Source: Ruminiclostridium papyrosolvens C7 (GTDB lineage: Bacteria > Bacillota > Clostridia > Acetivibrionales > DSM-1351). From it: a DNA stretch of 64,000 nt. The stretch covers positions 62,001-126,000 of the forward strand of contig NZ_ATAY01000063.1 in the NCBI RefSeq assembly GCF_000421965.1, given 5' to 3'. The notes under the pieces were generated by a model. The model searched no databases. It saw only the letters and a program-made list of their open reading frames with translations, and was not told the origin of the DNA. Below, piece after piece: positions 6,777-14,906 of this stretch (positions are counted from its first letter, which is position 1; every line of letters starts with the position of its first letter). Made by a program: the position numbers and the translations under genes.

Positions 6777-6920
6777 TTAATGACTTCTGCGTGCCGTCAA
6801 ATGCTTTGGAGCTTTCGGCTGATAAAAGGATGTACAACATGCTGAGCTTATACCTGATAGCGCAAGAAGTGTAACTAGTAGTGACAAAGGTGCAAGCAAA
6901 AATTTTATTTTTGACTTCAT
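6777..6920 (-). CDS. agrD: Cyclic lactone autoinducer peptide precursor AgrD
   Basis: A 47-residue peptide gene, easily missed because of its size. A strong GGAGGGGAGGG lies 7 bases before the ATG (6918-6920). The peptide has an amphipathic, membrane-targeting N-terminus (MKSKIKFLLAPLSLLVTLLA), then SGISSACCTSFY, then the recognition tail QPKAPKHL. This is the clostridial AgrD pattern: AgrB cuts after the aromatic residue and joins its carboxylate to a Cys, so the likely ring is Cys-Thr-Ser-Phe-Tyr (thiolactone), with a second Cys just outside it. It is the third gene after agrB and the sensor-like gene on the same strand. The family call is strong; the exact mature peptide is inferred. Confidence 0.9.
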   Translation of the reverse strand: MKSKIKFLLAPLSLLVTLLALSGISSACCTSFYQPKAPKHLTARRSH

Positions 6921-6948
6921 TATCTTACCCTCCCCTCCGTTTTAATAC

Positions 6949-7758
6949 TTATTCATTAAGATAATCTATAAGTTTAACTGCTTCATCCACTTGATTTTGA
7001 GCTAATAAATTTCGGATTTCGCCTAAAGCATATATGACATCATCTTCAAAATCCTTATATTTATTAAATGATTTTACTACCAAATTTCCTATTACCATAT
7101 AAATTAGTTTAAACATCAATATATTAAGTGATAAAAACACTACAAACATAGATACAGAAAATGTAATTTGATAAACCAACTTTAACTTATCAAAAACAGT
7201 GAGAAATACAAAATAGAGCAATTGCTCTCCAAACAATAGCAATAAAAATACTCCTACAAACAATCTGTGAAATTGGCGGTTAATCCGTGTAGCCAGTAAA
7301 ATTTCATATTTCCATAAAAATATTGCAACAATCACCTGACCAATTCGTTGTGGTAAGGAAAGTAATACGTACAAGTGATATGCATTTTGATAATTTACCA
7401 TTCCTTTGAAAGCATATGTAATTACATAAGGCATGTATAAGACTTCTATTACAGTCAGTAGTAACATAAAAAATGATGTACCAAGTAAGGCGTATGTTGG
7501 TTTCATCCTATAAAGTATAATAAATATTAGTGAGTATGCAACAGCATGCAATGTAACACTTGTTACAATATTAGGCGATATAGGTCGGATAACCCATGAT
7601 GAGGTAAGCATTAATATTATAGCGGTAGCAAATTTCAAAATATTTTTACTATTTATTTTTAAGTTTTCTTTTCGTCCGGTAATAAGCAATGCTATTATTA
7701 AATTTAAAAATGCTTCGGGCAATGATACTAAAAGTAAAATATTCAAATTCATTACCAT
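6949..7758 (-). CDS. AgrC-like sensor protein lacking a kinase domain
   Basis: A membrane protein with 6-7 hydrophobic segments resembling the sensor half of AgrC/GHKL-type histidine kinases; its N-terminus (MNLNILLLVSLPEAFLNL) is the usual start of such sensors. After the last helix comes a short tail, KYKDFEDDVIYALGEIRNLL...VDEAVKLIDYLNE, that looks like the DHp helix pair of GHKL kinases. The phospho-accepting His-Asp is replaced, and the protein ends where the ATPase domain should begin; only 28 bases separate its stop from agrD. The ATG at 7758 has AGGAG 11 bases upstream; the frame is open to a GTG at 7881 without a ribosome site. It may sense or sequester the autoinducer without phosphotransfer. 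Confidence 0.7.
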   Translation of the reverse strand: MVMNLNILLLVSLPEAFLNLIIALLITGRKENLKINSKNILKFATAIILMLTSSWVIRPISPNIVTSVTLHAVAYSLIFIILYRMKPTYALLGTSFFMLLLTVIEVLYMPYVITYAFKGMVNYQNAYHLYVLLSLPQRIGQVIVAIFLWKYEILLATRINRQFHRLFVGVFLLLLFGEQLLYFVFLTVFDKLKLVYQITFSVSMFVVFLSLNILMFKLIYMVIGNLVVKSFNKYKDFEDDVIYALGEIRNLLAQNQVDEAVKLIDYLNE

Positions 7759-7941
7759 ATAAGACACATCTCCTACAAATTTATTCAATATTTCTATTTT
7801 ATGACATATTATTTTGAAAGTAAATACATTCAGAAAAAGACCGAACAATCTCATAAAAGCTGTATTTTTCGACAACTTCACGGATCACGGCCTATGGTTT
7901 TTTAAATTGACTTTTTCTGAATAGATATGTTTAAATGGCTT

Positions 7942-8565
7942 TTACTTAGTATCCATTCCATATTTTATTATGTCAAAAAATTTATGTCCTGTAGGCGTTA
8001 TTGCAAATATTTCCTGCAAAACACCAAAACATAATAACAGTGTATACATTTTCATACCGAGTACGGTTAATATTGTAACTACCATTAACCATACACAGAT
8101 ATACACAATGGATAATTTCTTAAATCTGAGTTTCTCTCCGGGGTCTGTAATCAGCCTATTGGGAGTATCCTTTGGTGCGTATTTTTTTAATATGTAGAGA
8201 CTTATGGTAAATGTTAAGGTAATCAGAATAACCAACCATATAATACTCCAATACCGATATGTATGCTTTGCAATCAGTGCTGCAGCAACAAAAAATCCTA
8301 TTGACACCAACAGGCATTTACCATATGTATCCATATGATAGCCTCCGGCCACCTTCCGCAGTAATGCAAAAGATATCGATACTATCAATGTAGGAATCAG
8401 TACCCCTAAAATCGTTGAAACAGCTACTAATAAGGCAGTTTTAACAATACTGCCGATGGCTACTTGAAAGCCGAAATAATATTCTGCCTTTTTCTGGTGA
8501 CTCTCTTCAAGAACACTTGCCAAACCCTTTGCACAAGAATATGACCATTTATTTATAAATCTCAA
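7942..8565 (-). CDS. agrB: Autoinducer-processing membrane endopeptidase AgrB
   Basis: 207 residues from a TTG at 8563-8565, chosen because AGGAGGTG ends 6 bases before it; the upstream GTG overlaps that ribosome site. The protein has the AgrB family motif R-K-V-A-G-G-Y-H with His77 and the following YGKC with Cys84, the catalytic pair at the same positions as in Staphylococcus AgrB. Five or six membrane segments follow. AgrB cleaves AgrD C-terminally and forms the thiolactone. It is the first gene of the set agrB - sensor-like - agrD, with a TATAAT just upstream of the ribosome site. No response regulator or kinase gene accompanies it in this window. Confidence 0.92.
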   Translation of the reverse strand: MRFINKWSYSCAKGLASVLEESHQKKAEYYFGFQVAIGSIVKTALLVAVSTILGVLIPTLIVSISFALLRKVAGGYHMDTYGKCLLVSIGFFVAAALIAKHTYRYWSIIWLVILITLTFTISLYILKKYAPKDTPNRLITDPGEKLRFKKLSIVYICVWLMVVTILTVLGMKMYTLLLCFGVLQEIFAITPTGHKFFDIIKYGMDTK

Positions 8566-8613
8566 TAAATTCACCTCCTGTAAAAGGATTATATACCAAA
8601 TTTTGTGCTATTT

Positions 8614-9165
8614 CTACCTTTTAAAGCAAAGCTCCTGCCACTGCACTTTTGTAATACTTGTAACATGAAGTGTTTTTATATCATTAGTAAGGGGCCATTC
8701 TTTATCCTTCTCAGTATGATGATATTGAAAACCACATTTTTCTTGAACACGTTTTGATTTTTCGTTCCCGTCAAAATATCCGCACCAGATGGTTTTTAAA
8801 TTAATGTCTTCAAAACCATATCTCATTAATTCAACTACCGCTTCAGGAATCAACCCTTGTCCCCAATAAGGTACCCCTACCCAATAACCAATTTCGCCTT
8901 CATCTTTTTCTATGCCAAGGTTACTATTTTCGCCGATCATGAGACCTACACTTCCAATAACACCCTTATTATCTTTTAATACAACCGCATAAGTACCTTC
9001 TGCCGATAGAACATCCTTTATAATCTGACGGCTGTTATCAACGCCGGTATGAACCGGCCAACCTGCAGCAGGCCCTACTCTTGGGTCTTTTGCATATTTG
9101 TATAATTCTTCAGCATCCCGTTCATCCCACGGACGCAGAATTAACCTTTTAGTTTCCAAATTCAC
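8614..9165 (-). CDS. GNAT family N-acetyltransferase, RimJ/RimL type
   Basis: 183 residues, GTG start with GAGGTG 7 bases before it. The N-terminus TKRLILRPWDERDAEELYKY and the GEIGYWVGVPYWGQGLIPEA segment (strand 4 and the acetyl-CoA pyrophosphate-binding loop, here W-G-Q-G) match Acetyltransf_3 enzymes that acetylate protein N-termini or small amines. A final beta strand with YHHTEKDKEW follows. It precedes agrB on the same strand with a 48-base gap, but nothing ties it to quorum sensing. Acceptor substrate unknown. Confidence 0.85.
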   Translation of the reverse strand: MNLETKRLILRPWDERDAEELYKYAKDPRVGPAAGWPVHTGVDNSRQIIKDVLSAEGTYAVVLKDNKGVIGSVGLMIGENSNLGIEKDEGEIGYWVGVPYWGQGLIPEAVVELMRYGFEDINLKTIWCGYFDGNEKSKRVQEKCGFQYHHTEKDKEWPLTNDIKTLHVTSITKVQWQELCFKR

Positions 9166-9276
9166 TTTCTACACCTCTCTCTTAAACTATTTCCACAATG
9201 ATTGCGAATAATTAATATACACGTATAACTGTCTTTTATAGTACTATAATAACGCAGAACTACATATATTTTTTTT

Positions 9277-9309
9277 AAAAAAAGACGTGAAAGCATAACT
9301 TCCACGTCT
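9277..9309 (-). terminator. Rho-independent terminator of the dockerin esterase gene
   Basis: The stem AGACGTG (9283-9289) / CACGTCT (9303-9309), extended by three pairs past one mismatch, is followed on the minus strand by seven U (9277-9283). Confidence 0.75.
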
Positions 9310-9358
9310 AAGTATATAAATTCCTCAATTGTAGCTTTTATTTGTGATAAACACTTAC

Positions 9359-10252
9359 TTACACAGCAGGGAGTGTACTTACCATTCCCAACAAGTATTT
9401 TTTCATAATTGCAAAATCTAATGCATTTATTGTATTATCAGCATTTAAATCCATTAAATTATTATATGTACTTCCACCATTCATTATATACTGTTTTAAT
9501 AGTGAAAAGTCTATAGCATCGATATTTCCGTCATTATTACAATCTCCGACTTTTGGTGTTGGTGTAGTGCTTCCAAAGAAGCCGACTTTTTTCATTTCAG
9601 CCCATATGGCATCCGCTGCAGCATTGCTTCCTGCCAATGTTGGATGAATTCCGTCAGACAAAATGTATGAGGAATATTTTCCTTCAAAAGTAGGCCTTAA
9701 ATCAAGGAAATATCCTTTTGGTGATGTTGAACTAGTTACAATACTCTGAATCTGAGGTCTGAGAGTGTTAAGGTTTGGATTTAACGTAGCAGCCAATCCT
9801 CCTTGAGCATCTGGGTAAAACAGATAAAACACTTTTACAATTCCGCTTCTTCCCATCTGTTCAAATAAGCTTCTTGCTGCAGTAACCGCATTACTGACGC
9901 TTCCACCTATGCAGTCATTTCCACCGCCATCCATTATTACGTATTTTACAGTACCTGCATTTACACCATTCTGAAACTGTGTGGGAATATTTGGCGATAT
10001 TCCTCCACTTAACATAGTTCCGCTTACCGAGAGATCTCTGAACTTGTCGGTTGAAGCCAGGACACCATCGTTTCTTGCATTTTGTTGCAGTCTGCTTGTA
10101 ATATCATGAGACAATGCCAAAAATGAATCTCCGATTACAAGGACTTCACTTCCTGAAATTTTGCCGGTATCAGCGGCAAATGAAGTTGTTGGTAAGCAAA
10201 AAGTAATTAATGCCGCCAACAACAGGAACGTGATAAAATTGGATTTTTTCAT
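9359..10252 (-). CDS. Secreted SGNH hydrolase with type I dockerin (cellulosomal esterase)
   Basis: 297 residues from the ATG at 10252, with AAGGAGGAG 6 bases upstream. A signal peptide (residues 1-~28, ending TSFA|AD) is followed by an SGNH/GDSL domain: VIGDSF with the nucleophile Ser (block I), GGGNDC (block III) and DGIHP with the catalytic Asp-His (block V). After a short PTPK linker comes a type I dockerin with two Ca-binding repeats (CNNDGNIDAIDFSLLKQYI and LNADNTINALDFAIMKKYLL). The specificity positions are Ala-Ile and Ala-Leu, as in C. cellulolyticum dockerins. The enzyme is probably a carbohydrate esterase (acetylxylan esterase-like) carried on the cellulosome scaffold. Acyl specificity is not certain. 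Confidence 0.92.
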   Translation of the reverse strand: MKKSNFITFLLLAALITFCLPTTSFAADTGKISGSEVLVIGDSFLALSHDITSRLQQNARNDGVLASTDKFRDLSVSGTMLSGGISPNIPTQFQNGVNAGTVKYVIMDGGGNDCIGGSVSNAVTAARSLFEQMGRSGIVKVFYLFYPDAQGGLAATLNPNLNTLRPQIQSIVTSSTSPKGYFLDLRPTFEGKYSSYILSDGIHPTLAGSNAAADAIWAEMKKVGFFGSTTPTPKVGDCNNDGNIDAIDFSLLKQYIMNGGSTYNNLMDLNADNTINALDFAIMKKYLLGMVSTLPAV

Positions 10253-10448
10253 ATTAATCTCCTCCTTAATATGTCTATCGTTTAGTACGATAGTAACTTT
10301 GAATCCCCTAAGATATCCAGAACATGTTTTTCGAAGCTTCACTGAATACATTCGGTGAATCCATTAGATAAATAATATCATAACAGTTATGGAAAATAAA
10401 GTATAAATTGGTGTTTGAAGCTATAAGTATTAGTAATTGGATATTCTT

Positions 10449-11027
10449 CTATATATGTTTTGTCATTATTTCCATAATTTGCTTCATTTCCACTTTTAAA
10501 TCAGTTTTTCCATCGTATAAACACCAATCAAATATGATACCTCTTGCAACAACAAAAAGCATCTTTGTCAAAGTTTCCGGGTCTGAATCATTGCTTATTT
10601 CATTATTTTTTTGCCCGGCTCTAATAATATTTGTCAAAACATTCTGCATACCCCTACCATCAACAATAAACATTTTGTTTTCTGACGTATAAAACTTTTT
10701 TATCACATCAATTCCATCTTTCAAAGTATAGTCTGCATAAATGTCGAAAAATTCTACTATTCGCTTTTTGCATACTGTTTCGGTTAATTTACCTTCTACT
10801 TCTTCCAGGAAATACTTATCAGCCTTATTGAATGCCTCTCTTAAAAGATCCATTTTAGATTCATAGTAATAATAGTATGTACCTACCGATACACCGGCAT
10901 TTTTTGCAATCTGTTCTACTGTTACAGCATCAAAGCCATATTTCCGAATTAGATTTTCTCCGCACTTATATATTTTATTTTTTGATGCAATTGCCTGCTT
11001 GGTTCTTGTTGTCATTTTATTATTCAA
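10449..11027 (-). CDS. TetR family regulator
   Basis: 192 residues with an N-terminal TetR helix-turn-helix (residues ~12-58; VEQIAKNAGVSVGTYYYYYESK, with five consecutive Tyr) and a helical ligand domain. The start is a TTG (11025-11027) with AGGA about 11 bases upstream; an in-frame ATG lies four codons on. The gene on its upstream side (11107-11301) is the remnant of an ABC exporter, the sort of gene TetR proteins often control, so this may be an orphan regulator of a decayed drug-efflux system. Confidence 0.85.
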   Translation of the reverse strand: MNNKMTTRTKQAIASKNKIYKCGENLIRKYGFDAVTVEQIAKNAGVSVGTYYYYYESKMDLLREAFNKADKYFLEEVEGKLTETVCKKRIVEFFDIYADYTLKDGIDVIKKFYTSENKMFIVDGRGMQNVLTNIIRAGQKNNEISNDSDPETLTKMLFVVARGIIFDWCLYDGKTDLKVEMKQIMEIMTKHI

Positions 11028-11106
11028 TCAATATCATATCCTTTCCGTATTTGGGTTTATAAATGTTGTATTTTACAATTTTAAACAATTCAGCAAATTC
11101 TATCAA

Positions 11107-11301
11107 CTAGATTTTAAGTTGAAATAACGAAGCAATGTCTTCGTTTTGCTCAATTAATTCGTCCGAATCTTCTTGGGCTGTTATTTGACCGTTTTGTAGC
11201 ATTATTATATAGTCTGACTCCATAACCGTAACCAATCGGTGTGCAATTGTGATGATTGTTTTATTTTTTGAAAATCTGAGCTTTTTTTTCATTGATTTCA
11301 C
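11107..11301 (-). pseudogene. Remnant of an ABC exporter ATP-binding domain
   Basis: The 64-codon frame encodes only the end of an ABC exporter nucleotide-binding domain: KTIITIAHRLVTV (H-loop with its His) followed by SDYIIMLQNGQI and the usual DELIEQN helix. Walker A, the LSGGQ signature and Walker B are missing, and the bases upstream encode nothing related. It is therefore a truncated relic, probably of an MsbA/LmrA-type transporter once paired with the TetR gene downstream. Confidence 0.75.
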
Positions 11302-11339
11302 CCTATAGTTATGTAAAAAAAAATACTATTACAAAATGC

Positions 11340-11366
11340 AAGAATGTTCTATATATGGACATTCTT
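11340..11366. terminator. Hairpin after the nanA/esterase operon
   Basis: An 8-bp perfect stem (AAGAATGT / ACATTCTT), extendable to 10 bp, with a short loop. On the minus strand a U-rich stretch follows only after about 15 bases, so it is a weak terminator candidate. Confidence 0.4.
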
Positions 11367-11421
11367 ACATTTTTATAATAGCACCAAAGGTTGTAATAAT
11401 ATATATTTTTTAGGGGGATTA

Positions 11422-12057
11422 TTATAATATTTGTTTAACTTTTTCGGCCACTGCCTTGCCAAAAACTTTATGACTTACAGCATCAAGGTGCATATAGTCT
11501 ATTTCATTTACTTTTGCATAGTCATTGCAATCCATAAATTCACAATTATTCATCTGAGCACATTTCATCATTAGTGCAGGTAAGTCTTGTGATTTTTCTG
11601 CACAAAGGGAGCCCATCCCTCCGGCTACATGGGAAAAGTAACACATTCTATCTATAATGATTGGAGCAATTATCAGAATCTTAGGTTCGTTACGCCATAC
11701 ATTTGATATAACGGCTTTTTTTATCAGACGATCTACACCATCAGCGATATTTTGAGGTGTAGCAGAAAATCTTTGTTTTGTATCATTTGTACCCAACATT
11801 ATTATGAGCAGATCCATAGGTGATTGGGACATAATTGTCGGAAACAAATGTTTAATTCCGCTCAGGCCTTCATTTAACGGATCTTCAAATACAGTTGTAC
11901 GCCCGTTCAAGCCTTCCTCAACAACGCTATAATCACTTCCCAATTCATTACCCAAAACACCCGTCCAGCGGACATCATCGTCAAAACGTCCGTCCGTTTC
12001 TGCATTATACCCCCATGTGTTTGAATCACCGAAGCAGACTATTTTTTTCTTATTCAT
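11422..12057 (-). CDS. Cytoplasmic SGNH esterase, likely sialic acid O-acetylesterase
   Basis: 211 residues with all SGNH blocks: VCFGDSNTWG (nucleophile Ser), LNGRTT, MLGTND, and the C-terminal D-x-x-H (YMHLD). There is no signal peptide, so it acts in the cytoplasm. It is the last gene of the nanE-SBP-permease-permease-nanA operon, 40 bases after nanA. That position suggests it removes O-acetyl groups from imported sialic acids or amino sugars. The SGNH fold and the esterase class are secure; the sialic acid role rests on context, and other acetylated sugars remain possible. Confidence 0.8.
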   Translation of the reverse strand: MNKKKIVCFGDSNTWGYNAETDGRFDDDVRWTGVLGNELGSDYSVVEEGLNGRTTVFEDPLNEGLSGIKHLFPTIMSQSPMDLLIIMLGTNDTKQRFSATPQNIADGVDRLIKKAVISNVWRNEPKILIIAPIIIDRMCYFSHVAGGMGSLCAEKSQDLPALMMKCAQMNNCEFMDCNDYAKVNEIDYMHLDAVSHKVFGKAVAEKVKQIL

Positions 12058-12097
12058 GCTAATCCGTCCTTTTATCTCCAGTATTTATTACCCTTAA

Positions 12098-13012
12098 TTA
12101 AAGTGTAGATTTTGCAATTGCATTCATTATCTTTTCGTATAAAACTTTAATCTTAGGCATATCCTGCTCATCTACAGGTTCCAAGGGAAGTCTTGTAGTT
12201 CCTATGTCTATACCTCTCAACTTTACAATTTCTTTTGCAGCACCGTAAAGTGATGGGAAAGAAAGCAAGTCAATTATTATATCATTAATTACAAATTGTA
12301 ACTCCTGGGCTTTTTCAAGTTTGCCGTTTGAAAAATACTTTTCAGCTTTGAGGAACAGTTCCGGCATTACACCGTAAGTACCGCCAATTCCTGAATCAGC
12401 TCCCATTATTCTGCCTGAAATATATTGTTCATCAGGGCCATTAAACACTAAAAGCTTCTCTCCACCGATAGCTTTAAACCTCTGAATGTCGAACGTACTC
12501 ATACTGCTGTTTTTAATTCCCACAACCTTAGGGTAGGTCAGCATTTTTTTTAATAAATTGTTTGATAAGCTGTATCCGGTTGTTTGAGGAATATTGTATA
12601 TTATAAACGGAAGGTCTGCACTATCCATTATATTTTTCCAATGCAATTCTATGCTTCTTTCCGGTAACCCATAATACACACTAGGTACTGCTGAAAGTGC
12701 ATATGCACCAACCTTTTCGGCATGTTTTGAAAGTTGAATACTGTCTTTTGTTGCTGCTGCACCTACATGAACGATGATTTTAAGTTCCTGTCCTACCTCT
12801 TCCATAACCGCTTCAAGCATTTGCTTTCTTTCATCTACCGTAAGAAGAAAGCCTTCACCTGAGCTTCCACCGACATATAAGCCTTTTACACCTTTATCGG
12901 CATAAAACCTTGCCAACTTTTTTGTTGCCTCTTTGCTAATGTTATTTTCCTTGTCAAAGCAAGCATAAAATGCTATAAATATTCCCTTTAAGTCTTCTTT
13001 ATTATAATTCAT
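12098..13012 (-). CDS. nanA: N-acetylneuraminate lyase
   Basis: 304 residues of the DHDPS/NAL superfamily. GGSSGEG (residues 48-54) binds the pyruvate carboxylate, Tyr139 (IIYNIPQ) is the proton-shuttling Tyr and Lys167 (VVGIKNSS) forms the Schiff base. NAL splits N-acetylneuraminate into N-acetylmannosamine and pyruvate. Genes for NanE, a ROK kinase, a NanQ-like protein, NagA and NagB nearby complete the pathway to fructose-6-phosphate, so NAL is preferred over dihydrodipicolinate synthase. It follows the two permease genes and precedes the esterase. Confidence 0.92.
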   Translation of the reverse strand: MNYNKEDLKGIFIAFYACFDKENNISKEATKKLARFYADKGVKGLYVGGSSGEGFLLTVDERKQMLEAVMEEVGQELKIIVHVGAAATKDSIQLSKHAEKVGAYALSAVPSVYYGLPERSIELHWKNIMDSADLPFIIYNIPQTTGYSLSNNLLKKMLTYPKVVGIKNSSMSTFDIQRFKAIGGEKLLVFNGPDEQYISGRIMGADSGIGGTYGVMPELFLKAEKYFSNGKLEKAQELQFVINDIIIDLLSFPSLYGAAKEIVKLRGIDIGTTRLPLEPVDEQDMPKIKVLYEKIMNAIAKSTL

Positions 13013-13036
13013 TGTATTGTACCTTCCTTTATATTT

Positions 13037-13867
13037 TTATCCTTTTACGGCTCCCATTGTTATACCTTGAGTAAAGTACTTCTGGAAAATTATAAATACT
13101 ATTATCATCGGAAGTGATGCCAGCGCTGCTCCAGCCATTATAACACCATAGTTCGTAGTAAATTCCTGTTGAAGTAATGCTACTCCTAAAGGCAATGTCA
13201 TCATTTTTTCGCTTCTTATAATGATTAATTGCATGAAGTAATCATTCCACGCATTTATGAATGTAAATATTGCAAGAGCACCAACTCCCGGTTTTACCAT
13301 AGGAATTACAATACTCCAGAAGCTTCTTAATTCCGTACATCCGTCAATTTTAGCTGCTTCCAGTAATTCTCCCGGAATACCTTGCGAGAACTGTTTCATG
13401 AGGAATACGCCGAAAGGCCAACCTGCCGCAGGAAGTATCAGAGCTTGATAAGTGTTTATCCAATCCAGTTTTGATAAAATTGTAAACAAAGGAATCATAA
13501 CGACCTGTTTAGGAAGTGCCATAGCAACTATTAATGACCAGAATATCAGGTTTCTGCCCGGAAAAACCTTCTTTGCCAAAACAAAACCGGCCATTGTTGC
13601 AACTGTACAAACTATAAGCATAGTACCTAATGAAATTATAAAGCTATTAAGAGTCCAATGTAACAGTGGTGATTCTGACAGCTGCTTAAAGTTTTGTAGG
13701 GTAGGATTTTTTGGCCACCATTCAGGCGGTATCTGAACTGTTACGTTTTGTGGCTTAAAAGCACCTGTTGCAATCCAGTAAAACGGGAACATAAATATTA
13801 CAGATAATAATACTACTAATGCCATAAATATTATTTCACGTAAAGTGTATTTTTTGAAAAATTTCAT
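13037..13867 (-). CDS. Sugar ABC transporter permease, MalG-like
   Basis: 276 residues with six membrane helices; helix 1 is near residues 12-33. The EAA loop (ELLEAAKIDGCTELRSFWSIV.P) contacts the ATPase. The end FTQGITMGAVKG is typical of MalG-type permeases. With the MalF-like protein at 13886 and the binding protein at 14907 it makes a CUT1 importer; no ATPase gene is present, so a shared MsmK/UgpC-type ATPase elsewhere probably drives it. The operon context suggests uptake of sialic acid or a sialylated/amino sugar. Confidence 0.88.
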   Translation of the reverse strand: MKFFKKYTLREIIFMALVVLLSVIFMFPFYWIATGAFKPQNVTVQIPPEWWPKNPTLQNFKQLSESPLLHWTLNSFIISLGTMLIVCTVATMAGFVLAKKVFPGRNLIFWSLIVAMALPKQVVMIPLFTILSKLDWINTYQALILPAAGWPFGVFLMKQFSQGIPGELLEAAKIDGCTELRSFWSIVIPMVKPGVGALAIFTFINAWNDYFMQLIIIRSEKMMTLPLGVALLQQEFTTNYGVIMAGAALASLPMIIVFIIFQKYFTQGITMGAVKG

Positions 13868-13885
13868 CAGTTCTCCCCCCCTATC

Positions 13886-14806
13886 TTAATAATCAACTTC
13901 ATCGCCAAAGAATTTGAATTGAATTATTGAAATAATCATTATAACTATTGCAAGTACAACTCCCATTGCTGATGATAGTCCGTATTTATTCAAAGTAAAC
14001 GCTCTTTCATAAACCATATACATTACTGTCGATGTTGCATAAGATGGACCACCTGCAGTTAAAAGTTGAATTATTGAGAAACATTGGAAAGAGTTGATGG
14101 TGGTTATTATTATAATATATAATGTTGTCGGCATTAATAAAGGCCATGTAATATGCCTAAATACCTGCCAAGGTTTTGCTCCGTCAATTTCTGCAGCTTC
14201 AAGATATGATTCAGGTACATTACCCAGAGCCGCAACATAAAGAATTATAGGCTGTCCTACTGATAAAGTAACAAGAACTGCAATCATGCAACCCAATGCA
14301 TATTTTGGGTCACCCAGCCAACCGATAGGCTGAAATCCAAATAAGGAAGTAAGGTAATTCAATATACCAAAGTTTGGATGATAAATCCACCCCCACACAA
14401 CTGTTATACTAACAACAGAACATACTGTTGGAAGATAAAAAATTCCTCTGAATAATGACCTCACAACCGGAGATTTTTTGTAAATATTAGCCGATACAAA
14501 TAATGAGATAAGAATTACAACTGGTACATTACCTATAACTAAAATTAAAGTATTTAACAAAGATTTAATAAATATTTTATCGTTTATTAAGGAAATATAA
14601 TTATCTAAACCAACGAATTTGAAATTCCTAAGTGAATAATCAAAGAAACTTATATAAATACCTTTAAGCATTGGATAAACAACAAAACCTATAAAGAAAA
14701 CCAACATAGGAGCCAGAAACAAATAGGCTGTAGTCCATTCTCTCAGATTAGTTTTATTTATTTTTCTTCTAACCGATAGGTTGTTGCCTTTGCGTATATT
14801 TTCCAT
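13886..14806 (-). CDS. Sugar ABC transporter permease, MalF-like
   Basis: 306 residues; a cytoplasmic N-terminal stretch of ~25 residues, then six membrane helices and the EAA loop (SYLEAAEIDGAKPWQVFRHITWP). It lies 18 bases upstream of the MalG-like gene and is the partner permease. A 13-bp hairpin (14861-14894) separates it from the binding-protein gene, which should keep the binding-protein mRNA more abundant. Substrate inferred as sialic acid or related sugar from its neighbours. Confidence 0.88.
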   Translation of the reverse strand: MENIRKGNNLSVRRKINKTNLREWTTAYLFLAPMLVFFIGFVVYPMLKGIYISFFDYSLRNFKFVGLDNYISLINDKIFIKSLLNTLILVIGNVPVVILISLFVSANIYKKSPVVRSLFRGIFYLPTVCSVVSITVVWGWIYHPNFGILNYLTSLFGFQPIGWLGDPKYALGCMIAVLVTLSVGQPIILYVAALGNVPESYLEAAEIDGAKPWQVFRHITWPLLMPTTLYIIIITTINSFQCFSIIQLLTAGGPSYATSTVMYMVYERAFTLNKYGLSSAMGVVLAIVIMIISIIQFKFFGDEVDY

Positions 14807-14860
14807 GCGAACCCCCCCGTTTATGAAAACTGCTTTTATGTCTGTTCACGTTTTTATTTT

Positions 14861-14894
14861 ATCCATATGGAGCAGATAAATGCTCCATATGGAT
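14861..14894 (-). promoter_or_regulatory. Intercistronic hairpin after the binding-protein gene
   Basis: A perfect 13-bp stem (ATCCATATGGAGC / GCTCCATATGGAT) with an 8-base loop and no U-tract. It probably blocks 3' exonucleases and stabilises the upstream SBP message. A similar element is found at 26331-26361. Confidence 0.6.
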
Positions 14895-14906
14895 GGAATA
14901 CTATTA

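Noticed and set aside
6921-7758. Frameshifted or broken AgrC kinase
   Set aside because: Only 28 bases lie between the stop and agrD, so no ATPase domain sequence is left in any frame.
7759-7881. N-terminal extension of the sensor-like protein to a GTG at 7881
   Set aside because: No ribosome site before it, and the protein from 7758 begins exactly as AgrC-like sensors usually do.
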